NCBI GenBank assembly: GCA_039923455.1
Contig: JBDTCS010000196.1
Location: 1 to 19,684 of the forward strand
DNA from: JBDTCS01 sp039923455
GTDB taxonomy: Bacteria; Bacteroidota; Ignavibacteria; Palsa-1295
DNA: 19,684 nucleotides
Direction: 5' to 3'
Under the pieces are notes generated by a model that worked only from the letters and a program-made list of their open reading frames with translations, searched no databases and was not told the DNA's origin. Numbering within the stretch: the stretch's first letter is position 1; every line of letters starts with the position of its first letter. The translations under genes were made by a program, and so were the position numbers. This document shows, piece after piece, positions 6,913 to 15,600 of the stretch.

Positions 6913-7602
6913 ATGATCACGCGTTCGCACCTCGCACTACTCTTGGTCCTTGCTCTCGCAACATTTGCACCGCGAGTTAGCAGCGCGCAATTCATTTATG
7001 CTTTCGACTCACTGGACTTCGGTAAAGTCAAACTTGGATCGAGTGCACTCTTGATGGATACAATCACGAACGGTTATTCCATGCCGGTGTATATCGGTAA
7101 CTTGCAAAGTCTCGGACCTTCGACCGACATTTTTCTGGAGAAGCCACTCACGATGCCGCCGTTTCTTCCGCAAGGACGAAAGTACTGGTTCAATGTCGAG
7201 TTCAAACCGACTAAGCTTGGAATGCATGTCGACACATTCACCGTCTCGCAATATGCAAATGGTCGAGGTGAGATGTTGCTTGTCCGAGGTGAGGCAGTCG
7301 ATACGCCGCATGTTGGTGTCGAAGCAAAAATCGAGTCGAGTGCGATGTTAGCGATTAGCGTATTCCCAAATCCCGCGATCGGAAGTGCTGAAGTTAATCT
7401 CACGCTCCCGAAGTCAGGTGCAATGTCACTCTCGCTCATCGATGTCATGGGTCGTGTTGTCAAACTCTTCGACAACGCGTGGAGTGATCGCGGCACACAT
7501 CAAATCAAAATCGATCTCTCCCGAATTCCGGTGGGCGCTTATCATCTCATGGTGCGATCGCAGAATCTAAAAACAATTACTTCAATAGTTGTCGCGCGAT
7601 AA
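6913..7602 (+). CDS. Secreted ASH-like domain protein with T9SS sorting domain
   Basis: The start is ATG 6913, because the upstream frame runs through the RRM terminator and MITRSHLALLLVLALATFAPRVSSAQ is a clear signal peptide with cleavage near residue 25. The product has 229 residues. Residues 28-135 (FDSLDFGKVKLGSS ... LPQGRKYWFNVEFKPTKLG ... TFTV...LLVRGEAV) follow the pattern of ASPM-SPD-2-Hydin or choice-of-anchor-D immunoglobulin-like domains, which occur in secreted and ciliary proteins and have no catalytic role. Residues 147-229 (VFPNPAIGSAEVNL...DVMGRVV...IPVGAYHLMV...) are a T9SS type A sorting domain. It lies between the RRM gene and the YCF48-like gene on the same strand. The ligand or partner is unknown. 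Confidence 0.8.
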   Translation: MITRSHLALLLVLALATFAPRVSSAQFIYAFDSLDFGKVKLGSSALLMDTITNGYSMPVYIGNLQSLGPSTDIFLEKPLTMPPFLPQGRKYWFNVEFKPTKLGMHVDTFTVSQYANGRGEMLLVRGEAVDTPHVGVEAKIESSAMLAISVFPNPAIGSAEVNLTLPKSGAMSLSLIDVMGRVVKLFDNAWSDRGTHQIKIDLSRIPVGAYHLMVRSQNLKTITSIVVAR

Positions 7603-7708
7603 TTTTACTATAAGCATGGATCAACTTGAAGTGCAGGCTCACTCGTCCGCGTAAGCACAAATCCGTCCCCACCCAAAAATCCTGTAACGTTCGCGCTGCT
7701 CGCTGGTC

Positions 7709-7727
7709 TTACTTATGCTTTAAGTAA
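7709..7727. promoter_or_regulatory. Perfect inverted repeat TTACTTA/TAAGTAA
   Basis: A 7-bp perfect stem with a TGCTT loop ends 12 bases before the ATG of the YCF48-like gene. It may be an operator half-site pair or a 5'-UTR hairpin over the ribosome-entry region. Confidence 0.35.
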
Positions 7728-7739
7728 CTGACCTCGACA

Positions 7740-9494
7740 ATGAAAAATAACCGTCTCGCACTTCTTGCGTTTCTTTCTCTGATCTTCTCGACTCTGCTAT
7801 TTCGATGCAACGACGCCGAGGCCAGCGGCTGGGAGAAGCTTGCCCATTTCAACTCCATGATCAATTCCGTAACGTTTGTTGATGATCAGTTTGGATTGGT
7901 AGGAATGGGTAGCCTTCCCGGCGGACGGACTAGTGCTGCCCAAATTTTTAGGACCACCGATGGAGGTAGACAATGGACACCTGCATCTGTGCCAAATGTA
8001 GGCGATGGGTGTATAACTCAAATTCGCATGACGGACGAGATGAACGGCCTCGCCAGTTTCTTCCCGGAAGATGGCCCGTATCATAACTCCACTTGGCGGA
8101 CTCAGGATGGTGGTTTGACCTGGCTCCAAATTGGTATTCTTGGATACGGAACCAACGTATACCAAACTCCGAGTGCGATAATTGTTACTGATCTTTTTCG
8201 TCAAGGTAAACTTTCAACGGATGGAGGTGCGAGTTTCTTATCGACGGTGCCGCGTGCTTTGACCGGGCTGGATTTCGTAGACGACCTCCATGGCGTCGCG
8301 ACCAATTATCGAGATTCGAAGTGGCAGCGAACTACAGATGGAGGGCGTACTTGGCTCCCAACTTCAATCGACCTTGAGGCATGGAGTGTTTACGCAGTCA
8401 AGGGCTCCTCAAAGTTCTATGCGGCACCCGAGACATCGAGGAAGTTGCTTTGCAGCAACGATTTCGGTGAAAACTGGAGTGAACTCGGGACTATTCCTTA
8501 CAGTACAACTGGATGCCTATTAGGACTTTCCGATGATATACTTTATGCGCAAACCTGCGACAATGCTTCACAATATCGGGGCCTGATTCGCTCAACGGAC
8601 AAAGGGAACACTTGGGAAGCGATCGGTGGACCTGCAGCTCAGCCGGACTCGCGCTTCTGTGTCATCGGTGCCCCTTGCAACGGAAATATCTATGTGTATG
8701 CGTTCAATATGGATGGAGACCTTTATCGATACACGGACCCAGCCTCGGCTTATTATGGCTCCTATGCCGTCCAATCAGATGGAGTAGTTGGTGCTGATGC
8801 GCTGGGGAGTATAACCCTACCGATCGTCGCGGTTCTCCCCCATCATTCGGGGATCGATACGCTCCCCGTAACAGGAGCAAAGTTCACCTTGAGTTATAAT
8901 TCCGACATGCTCGACATTCCATCGACCAAACTTAAATACTGTGTACATCCACCTAGGTTGTGGAGCTTTGCGAGCGCGACCATTACATCAAAAAGTATTG
9001 TCGTCGAATTGACTGCGCCTGTCGGCTGCCAAATACTTGATTCCCTTTCGCTCGGTTCGATAACACTTAATGTTTATCCGGGCGGCGATAAGAGCGCGAT
9101 GATTTTTCTGAGCGATCTGACGCTAACAAGCTCGATAGGTGAGAGAGGCTTCTGTGAAGCAGCCGAAGGATCATTCCTCGCCAACATCGTACTAAAACAG
9201 TCCGGAGTTGGACCTACAGCTTCGCCAATCAGCGAGTTCACGCTTTCCCCCAATCCCGTGACATCAGGGCGCGTCACATTAGGCTTTAGCACAGACCGCG
9301 AGGCAAGAGTGGACTTGACCTTGACCGATTTGCTCGGACGAGAAGTATATCGATCAGGAATTTCAGGATGGAGTGTTCTGCCGGGAAGACATCAGCAGGA
9401 GATTCCACTACAAGGTGTGTCCGAGGGCTCGTACATCATTCGCTTGTCCGCGAACGGAGTCGTATCTACTAAGAGGCTGATTGTGTTGCGATGA
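7740..9494 (+). CDS. Secreted YCF48/BNR-repeat protein with cohesin-like domain and T9SS tail
   Basis: The 584-residue product starts with MKNNRLALLAFLSLIFSTLLF, a signal peptide with likely cleavage after AEA. The Cys at about residue 23 is preceded by LFR, which does not fit a lipobox. Residues 32-330 carry Asp-box repeats of the S/T-x-D-x-G-x-x-W type: TTDGGRQW, TQDGGLTW, TTDGGRTW, SNDFGENW, STDKGNTW and a degenerate STDGGASF. These form a propeller similar to YCF48/HCF136 and sialidase-like proteins. No sialidase catalytic set is evident. Residues 345-485 (LGSITLPIVAVLPHHSG ... FTLSYNSDMLDI ... LGSITLNVYPGG) look like a cohesin/dockerin-associated beta-sandwich. Residues 497-584 (LSPNPVTSG...LLGREVYR...SEGSYIIRL) are a T9SS sorting domain. 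A cell-surface or released binding protein is the likely role. Confidence 0.8.
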   Translation: MKNNRLALLAFLSLIFSTLLFRCNDAEASGWEKLAHFNSMINSVTFVDDQFGLVGMGSLPGGRTSAAQIFRTTDGGRQWTPASVPNVGDGCITQIRMTDEMNGLASFFPEDGPYHNSTWRTQDGGLTWLQIGILGYGTNVYQTPSAIIVTDLFRQGKLSTDGGASFLSTVPRALTGLDFVDDLHGVATNYRDSKWQRTTDGGRTWLPTSIDLEAWSVYAVKGSSKFYAAPETSRKLLCSNDFGENWSELGTIPYSTTGCLLGLSDDILYAQTCDNASQYRGLIRSTDKGNTWEAIGGPAAQPDSRFCVIGAPCNGNIYVYAFNMDGDLYRYTDPASAYYGSYAVQSDGVVGADALGSITLPIVAVLPHHSGIDTLPVTGAKFTLSYNSDMLDIPSTKLKYCVHPPRLWSFASATITSKSIVVELTAPVGCQILDSLSLGSITLNVYPGGDKSAMIFLSDLTLTSSIGERGFCEAAEGSFLANIVLKQSGVGPTASPISEFTLSPNPVTSGRVTLGFSTDREARVDLTLTDLLGREVYRSGISGWSVLPGRHQQEIPLQGVSEGSYIIRLSANGVVSTKRLIVLR

Positions 9495-9504
9495 ACGCGA
9501 AGAA

Positions 9505-9534
9505 AGGCGCTAATTTATTTTTATCAAAGCGCCT
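9505..9534 (+). repeat. Hairpin after the YCF48-like gene
   Basis: AGGCGCT (9505-9511) pairs perfectly with AGCGCCT (9528-9534) around a 16-base T-rich loop, 10 bases after the stop codon. It could assist 3'-end formation. Confidence 0.4.
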
Positions 9535-9544
9535 GCATTAATGA

Positions 9545-9579
9545 AAGACCCCGAGACACTTGTTGTGTCTCGGGGTCTT
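9545..9579. terminator. Strong bidirectional hairpin terminator
   Basis: AAGACCCCGAGACAC (9545-9559) pairs with GTGTCTCGGGGTCTT (9565-9579) as a perfect 15-bp stem with a TTGTT loop. It lies between the plus-strand YCF48-like gene and the minus-strand rpsA-side genes. The flanks are only moderately T-rich (TTCAACAATATTT on the plus strand, CTTTCATTAATG on the minus strand). It probably serves convergent transcripts. Confidence 0.75.
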
Positions 9580-9600
9580 CAACAATATTTATTCAGCAGC

Positions 9601-9621
9601 TTAGCCTTCGGTGCTCTCGCC
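9601..9621 (-). repeat. Second copy of the rpsA 3' end, 21 bp
   Basis: These 21 bases (TTAGCCTTCGG...CTCGCC on the plus strand) are identical to 10342-10362, the last six codons plus stop of rpsA. Read on the minus strand they again encode GESTEG-stop, preceded by an open frame with different sequence. Identity ends sharply on both sides. A 21-bp exact match by chance within 1 kb is very unlikely, so I read it as the trace of a duplication or insertion. Confidence 0.8.
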
Positions 9622-9689
9622 GATAGACTCATCACCCAAAGATGTGAACCGCGCGAAGGGAAATCGTGGACGAATGCTTGCCCTTTTTT

Positions 9690-10262
9690 CTAAAGATGAG
9701 CCGCTCGAATGCGAGCGACTATTTGCTGACCAATCTGCTGCACGCGGTCGAGATGAAGTATCTGAGAATTCACCGAGTAGCCCTGGCTTGCGAACAGTTT
9801 GCAGACCACTCGAGCGACCCGAAAGAGGGAGTAATAATTTACCATTTTCATCCCGCCCATACTGAGCGAGCCGCCATAAGCTCGATTGTCATCGCCGAGC
9901 GGCTGGGAACGGATGAGTGGAGCGCTTTCTGAATTGTCATGAAGCGTCGCAAGAAAATAACTCTCGGCGCTTGAATCATCTGGAAAGACCCACCTGATAT
10001 CGTTGAGCCGCATCACGGTGTCCTCGTTGCTGCCGTTCCAGACCCGCATGCCGACGAGTTGGCCGTGAAACCTTGCGAATGATACATCCTCCTTATCGGG
10101 CTTGGAGATCAGGTTGGTTTGTCCAAGCTTCATCCAAGGGAGATCTTCCTCTGATAAAAAGATCTTGCGATATTCAGTTGTATCGACGTCCGTTTTTGCT
10201 AGCGCTGCAGAAGCGTGCGAGAAGAGAAGTAACAGGAGCGAGATACTTGCTAACAGGCGCAT
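9690..10262 (-). CDS. Small exported protein of unknown function
   Basis: The ATG at 10260-10262 gives 190 residues. An upstream TTG at 10286 would add eight, but the ATG sits directly before the hydrophobic core. MRLLASISLLLLLFSHASA followed by ALAKTD is a clear signal peptide, so the product is periplasmic or secreted. The mature part (FLSEEDLPWMKLGQ ... RFHGQLVGMRVWNG ... RWVFPDDSSAESYFLATLHD ... QQIGQQIVARIRAAHL) has no T9SS tail and no family I recognise. It resembles small substrate- or lipid-binding exported domains only in general texture. The gene starts 80 bases after rpsA ends, behind the rpsA terminator, and lies between the two copies of a 21-bp repeat. Confidence 0.6.
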   Translation of the reverse strand: MRLLASISLLLLLFSHASAALAKTDVDTTEYRKIFLSEEDLPWMKLGQTNLISKPDKEDVSFARFHGQLVGMRVWNGSNEDTVMRLNDIRWVFPDDSSAESYFLATLHDNSESAPLIRSQPLGDDNRAYGGSLSMGGMKMVNYYSLFRVARVVCKLFASQGYSVNSQILHLDRVQQIGQQIVARIRAAHL

Positions 10263-10297
10263 AATCGATAAAGAATTTTGATGCAATCTTTATAAAT

Positions 10298-10326
10298 GAG
10301 AAGAGCCCAACATGTGGGCTCTTCTC
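10298..10326 (-). terminator. Hairpin terminator of rpsA
   Basis: GAGAAGAGCCCA (10298-10309) and TGGGCTCTTCTC (10315-10326) form a perfect 12-bp stem with a 5-base loop, 15 bases after the rpsA stop codon. On the minus strand it is followed by ATTTATAAAG, a weak T-tract, so termination may be partial and allow read-through into the small exported-protein gene. Confidence 0.75.
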
Positions 10327-10341
10327 GTTGCTACTGGATTG

Positions 10342-10362
10342 TTAGCCTTCGGTGCTCTCGCC
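10342..10362 (-). repeat. First copy of the 21-bp repeat, inside the rpsA 3' end
   Basis: The last six codons of rpsA (GESTEG) and its stop match 9601-9621 exactly. The distance between copies is 741 bp, and the interval contains the rpsA terminator and the small exported-protein gene. Confidence 0.8.
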
Positions 10363-12393
10363 CTTTTCAGGGGTTAGCATTTCCTCCGGGAGTTCGAAGC
10401 TTCCGAGTTCGCTTGGACTTGGAGCGCTCTCAACGAGCTTCTCTAAATCCACAGCGCCATTCTCGTCCGTCTTCTTCTCACCGCGTTTGCCACCGGCACC
10501 GCGTGCACCGCGTTCATCGCGACGTTTCTGCATCTCTTCCAAAGTTTCCTTCGGAATCGGATGCTTCGCGTTGAACTCCTCAAGCGCCGTACGATCCTGA
10601 CTCTTGAGCCATTCGGTCGCGCTAAGAACAACTTTCTTGTTCTCGGCATCGAACTCGATTACGCGCAAGTTCAGTGTATCGTCGATCTTGAAAGAATCGC
10701 CGATGTTCTTAATCGGATAGAACGCAAGCTGCGAGATCGGCACAAATCCATCGACGCCAAGTGGCAACTCGACGATAACGCCCTTCTCGATGATGCGTAC
10801 GATCTTGCCCGATGTGTCCTTGCCTTCACCGTAGACATCCTGAAGATTGTCCCATGGATTATCGAGCACCTGCTTGTGACCAAGCGAAATGCGACGATTA
10901 TCCAAGTCAATTCCCAAGATCATCACGTCAATCTCTTCGCCCTTCTTCAGGACTTCACCTGGATGGCGGACTTTCTTCGTCCATGAAAGATCGGAGATGT
11001 TCACGAGACCATCCACACCCGGCTCGAGCTCGACGAATGCGCCGAAGTTCGTGAGGTTGCGAACGATACCGCGATGCTTGGAGCCCATCGGATACTTCTC
11101 AAGGAACATTGTCCAAGGATCAGGCTCGAGTTGCTTGATACCAAGTGAGATCTTCTTCGAATCCTGATCGATGTTGAGAATGACTGCCTCGACCGGCTGA
11201 CCCATCTGAAGGATCTGCGACGGATGCTTGATGTGCTGTGTCCAGCTCATCTCGGATACGTGGATCAATCCTTCGATGCCCTTCTCGATCTCGATGAACG
11301 CGCCGTAGTCTGTCATGCTGACGACCTTACCGGTGACCTTCTGGCCAACAGTGTAACGGCTCTCGATCTCTGCCCACGGATGCGGTGTGAGCTGCTTCAT
11401 ACCGAGGGAAATGCGCTTCTTGTTCTCGTCGAAATCGAGCACGACGACCGTAACGGTCTGATCGAGCTTGATGACTTCGGTCGGATGCGAAACACGTCCC
11501 CACGAAAGATCTGTGATATGTACAAGTCCATCGACACCACCGAGATCGACGAATGCGCCGAAATCTGCGATAGCTTTGACGGTACCTTCGAGTACCTGAC
11601 CACGCTCGAGATGCTCGACGATCTCCTTGCGCTGATCTTGAAGATGCTCTTCCAAAAGTACTTTGTGCGAAACGACGACGTTCTCATTCGGATGATTGAT
11701 CTTCACGACGCGAACGTCGAGTGTCTTACCGATGAATGCATCAAAATCGCGAACCGGCTTGACGTCGATCTGTGAGCCTGGCAAGAATGCCTCGACGCCC
11801 ATGAGATCCACAACCATTCCGCCTTTGATGCGGCGGTCGCAACGAGCCGACAATACTTCGCCTGTCTTCTGCGCTTCGATGATGCGCTCCCAAACACGCA
11901 CGAATTCGGCACGCTTGCGCGAGAGCACTAGGCGGCCTTCTTTATCTTCGATCGTCTCGAGAAATACTTCGACTTCATCACCGAGTTTGATATCGGGTGT
12001 GAGTGCGAACTCGGAACGGGAGACGATACCTTCACTCTTGAAGCCGATATCAATCGCAACTTCCGCAGTTGTAAGGCCGACGATCTTGCCCTTTACGATC
12101 TCGTTGGCTGTGAGTTTATTGAACGTCTGCTCATAGAGCTTCGAGAGCATGTCGCGATCGGAATCGGAGTATCCGCCGCCGAGCTTCGTGTTCGGATCGA
12201 TGATCGTAAGATTGCCCTTGCCACCTTTGGCTGCCTGACGAGCAGGAACCGTTGAGCGATCTTCCTTCGTACGATCTGCTTTAGGGCGATCTTCTTTGGA
12301 CTTTGCGTGCTTTGCTGCACCATTCGTCGGCGCTGCAGTTGCGACTTCCGCTGTCGCTTGCGATGTTTGGGTTTCTGTAACAGTTTCTGACAT
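10342..12393 (-). CDS. rpsA: 30S ribosomal protein S1
   Basis: The 683-residue protein has six S1 (OB-fold) repeats at about residues 97-161, 177-245, 266-333, 350-419, 437-506 and 523-592. The central repeats carry the classic pattern FGAFVDLGGVDGLVHITDLSW, with near copies YGAFIEIEKGIEGLIHVSEMSW and FGAFVELEPGVDGLVNISDLSW. S1 binds mRNA on the small subunit and delivers it to the ribosome, which suits a genome where most genes lack a Shine-Dalgarno. It is longer than the 557-residue E. coli protein because of a 75-residue low-complexity Lys/Asp/Glu/Arg head and a 90-residue tail (KRRDERGARGAGGKRGEKK followed by an acidic end). The ATG start has no Shine-Dalgarno. A hairpin terminator follows, and its final 21 bases are duplicated downstream. 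Confidence 0.97.
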   Translation of the reverse strand: MSETVTETQTSQATAEVATAAPTNGAAKHAKSKEDRPKADRTKEDRSTVPARQAAKGGKGNLTIIDPNTKLGGGYSDSDRDMLSKLYEQTFNKLTANEIVKGKIVGLTTAEVAIDIGFKSEGIVSRSEFALTPDIKLGDEVEVFLETIEDKEGRLVLSRKRAEFVRVWERIIEAQKTGEVLSARCDRRIKGGMVVDLMGVEAFLPGSQIDVKPVRDFDAFIGKTLDVRVVKINHPNENVVVSHKVLLEEHLQDQRKEIVEHLERGQVLEGTVKAIADFGAFVDLGGVDGLVHITDLSWGRVSHPTEVIKLDQTVTVVVLDFDENKKRISLGMKQLTPHPWAEIESRYTVGQKVTGKVVSMTDYGAFIEIEKGIEGLIHVSEMSWTQHIKHPSQILQMGQPVEAVILNIDQDSKKISLGIKQLEPDPWTMFLEKYPMGSKHRGIVRNLTNFGAFVELEPGVDGLVNISDLSWTKKVRHPGEVLKKGEEIDVMILGIDLDNRRISLGHKQVLDNPWDNLQDVYGEGKDTSGKIVRIIEKGVIVELPLGVDGFVPISQLAFYPIKNIGDSFKIDDTLNLRVIEFDAENKKVVLSATEWLKSQDRTALEEFNAKHPIPKETLEEMQKRRDERGARGAGGKRGEKKTDENGAVDLEKLVESAPSPSELGSFELPEEMLTPEKGESTEG

Positions 12394-12653
12394 GAATGAA
12401 TAGAATCCGGGATATTGATTAGTGAAAAAACTCCAGAACGGCTGTCCCCCGGTGTGACAAATGCACTGGACTAACTCATAGAAATGTGCTCCAACCCAGC
12501 AAAGACGCGGATTCAGAGGCGCGGGAAAACAATATTAGGGGTAGGACAGTTCGCTTGGAGAGCCTGGTAGAGCTGGCAAAATCACTCTGGGCGAAAATTA
12601 AAAAACGACGCTTTTAGGCTGATTTGACCACTTTTAGGAACTGAACAGCCAAA
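12394..12653. other. Intergenic region upstream of rpsA
   Basis: These 260 bases separate the subtilisin-like gene from rpsA, both on the minus strand. I see two copies of CTTTTAGG 20 bp apart (12611-12618 and 12631-12638) and a T-run on the minus strand near 12600 that may end the protease transcript. I find no convincing promoter box. Autoregulatory leader structure, known for S1 in other bacteria, cannot be judged by eye. Confidence 0.35.
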
Positions 12654-15600
12654 TTAGCGATCACCAATGATCACGAATTTGGAAGCTGCCGGAGGGACAT
12701 CGGCACCGGAGTCATTCTTGCCGGTCACATAATAGAGATACACACCACTCGGAAGCGCCACTCCGTTCTCATCTTTCAGATCCCACGCGACTCCGCCATT
12801 TTTTTCGATCGTCGATAGCCGTTTGAGAAAATGCATATCAGCGGTATAGATAGCTATCTCCGCACTTGCTGTGAGTCGTGCGAAGGTTAAGCTACCATCC
12901 GTTCGCTTCGCAGGATTTGGATAAACGATTAGATGTGTGAGATCGGGTTCAGTAAGCGTAACTCCCGCACAATTGCCTTCGGTCTCTTCGAGTGCGATGC
13001 CGCGATCATCGCGAATATTCGTAACACAAAGCACGAACGGATGTCCGAGCGCCGCGACGATCGTACCGGGCGCAAGATCGATGAAGAGAGCGCTATCATT
13101 TGCCGGGTCACGATAGACTCGACTCAGTGTTCCATACGGCGAAAGTGTGTAGTGCCGAACATCGAGCGCCGAATCGGATGGACGCTCATTGAATTCAACA
13201 TGAATGCGAGTGTTGCCTTCGAAGCGCCAGCGGACAATGTAAAATCTTAGCTCGTTCACAATAGTGGGTTGTGTCCACGGAATGCGCTGAGCAGTATCGA
13301 ACGGTGAGCTAAACCTATCTCGCAATTCGAACGAGCGAATTCGGAGTGTGTGATTTCCGGGACCGATTTGATAGCTCGGCGTAAGAATGAGCGTACTATC
13401 GCCGGCGAGCTTCGTTGTTGAGATCGGGAGTGAATCATCAATGACAAACACACCTCCACTCACAACTTTTTCCTGAAGTAGTTGCGTGGTCACGATACGC
13501 AATTGATCTCCGCCGACAACTTGTACACTTGCAATGCGTGGCTTAGCATGCACAAGTATCTGCACACCAAAGGAATTCTCGCTCTCGGGTTTTAACTTCG
13601 ATGCATCAACTGCTGTCACAGAGTAGGTGTACTCTTTTCCATTCTCAACTGTGGAATCTGTGAAGTGACTGCTACTGCTACTATTCAGCAACTGATATGT
13701 TGAACTTCCGGAATCCGCTCGCAACATATTATATTTTGTCGCACCTACTACTGCGCCCCAATGGAGGTCAACTCGATCGGTATCTCGAGGTATAGCGTCG
13801 AAGGCTCCCGGTGCAAGCGTTTGATCGGTGAAGCTTTGATCGCTTTCGAAAAAACGAAGGGAGTCACCCGTAACAAATCCAAATTCGCGTTTGCCGTTCT
13901 TATCAAAATCAAACGCAACCGCACCTCTTGGCGCAAGCGAAACAGGATAATACCAGATCGGCTTCAGCTGATGCGTTGGAACATCGAACTCCATTAAATA
14001 GAGATTCGGAAAAACAGAGAGGACGAGGTTGTCACCCTTCTTCCCCGTTACACTTCGAATCGCGAGAGCGCTCGAATGATAGAAAAATGGATCTTTAGAG
14101 TAATAGAAATTCTCCGTCGTGTTCAGAGCAAATTTTCCTCCACCCAGATTAAGAAAAACTTTCAGCGTCCAATAACTTGGCGGATATTCACCCGATGTAT
14201 CGAGCGTAAAGCTGCGATGATAGGCGAAAGCAATATCGGGTTTACCATCACCATCAAAATCACCGGCAGCGATCATGCTGCCTTCCGATACGCCATCGTT
14301 CAGATCAACAAACAGCGGAGAGAATCCGGTGGATGAACTTTGGTCACGCTTATAGACGATCAAGTCGGCGTCATCATCTATCGTCACCGCTTCTTGCTTT
14401 CCATCACCGAGGAAATCGGCAGCGACGATGCGTTGATCCGAATAATGATTATAACGATAAGTCGGCGCGGCTGGAGTCGTGTCGGGCATCGTCCCGATAA
14501 CATCGTATTTGCTGCCGTTCCATTTGATTGCTTCGTAGAGATCGTATTGCTGTCGTTGAATGTCGGTCACTTTTGTTGTGCCGACAATAGCCTGCTTTCC
14601 GTCACCATCGACATCAGCAAATCCACCCGGAGAAAGAATATTTGTATCCGATGATCGATAGACCACATCGCCGAGTATGCTGTGTGTCGCGTTCTGTTTG
14701 TAAATTACCGCCTCGCCGGAAGCTTGCAAGAGCAACTCCGGCAAATTATCTCCACGCGAATTTCCGATTGCTCTCGGGACTGCCGCGTCAGCAATCGAAT
14801 CAACCATTTGAAATTTCTTCTTAGTGCCATCAAATGCGAACACTTTGACCGGCCCAAAATGCAATCCATCCGGGAAGACACTCATGATGACCTCGTCACC
14901 CGCGGGAGTTTGAAGAACCGAATCAACTGCCGAACCCGGTGGTAGCGTGAACGGCTTCTCGCTGAATCCACGCTCAGGCACACCTTCATCGAGCACTGTT
15001 GCAATTCGAGATTGCGATGCACTGTCACCACTCGCTGACCGGACGATCATTCGCAACTCAAGCGGCACGCCTTTTTCTGCTTCAGCGGTCGAAAGAAGTA
15101 TTGCATGATTTTTGGTGTAGCGATCTTCGCGCTTGACCGACCAAGCAGTTCCACCGAGATTTCTAAACCAAAGTTCGGCGGTCGTGAGATCATCCGAAGT
15201 AACACGTGCAAGCACACCGCGACCATCATTCACAAAGATCGTATCGATCGAGAGTGCGGTTATCTTCGGAGGATTTGCCGACAGTGCGATAGTGATGCGT
15301 TCTTCCGTAGTCCGAAGATCACTCGAAGTGACGGCCAGTCGAAGCGTGTAAAATCCCGGCACCAACCCGGTCGTATTCCAGCGTGCGAGCACGCCACCAC
15401 TAATCTGCCCCGAACTCATCGTGATGATTTGCCAAACCGATTGATCATTGAAGTTGTGGCTGTTTGGATGATCGGGATTTATACCCAGCGCGTAGCTCAT
15501 GGTGTAGCCACTGAAGAGCGTCGAGACAGCGTGTCCTTGCACGATGATCGTATCTCCTACATGAAACCCATCGTTCGTTCGCGGACTCGTAATCTTTATG

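Noticed and set aside
7809..7811. Cys in LLFRC as a lipoprotein lipobox in the YCF48-like protein
   Set aside because: The residue before Cys is Arg, and the protein carries a T9SS tail. A standard signal peptide with cleavage after AEA fits better.
9684..9690. AAAAAAG on the minus strand as a programmed frameshift site
   Set aside because: The in-frame TAG of the exported-protein gene comes before the slippery run, so a shift there could not extend the protein.
11224..11775. 183-codon plus-strand frame inside rpsA
   Set aside because: It is antisense to well-conserved S1 repeats and looks like a shadow of their codon bias.
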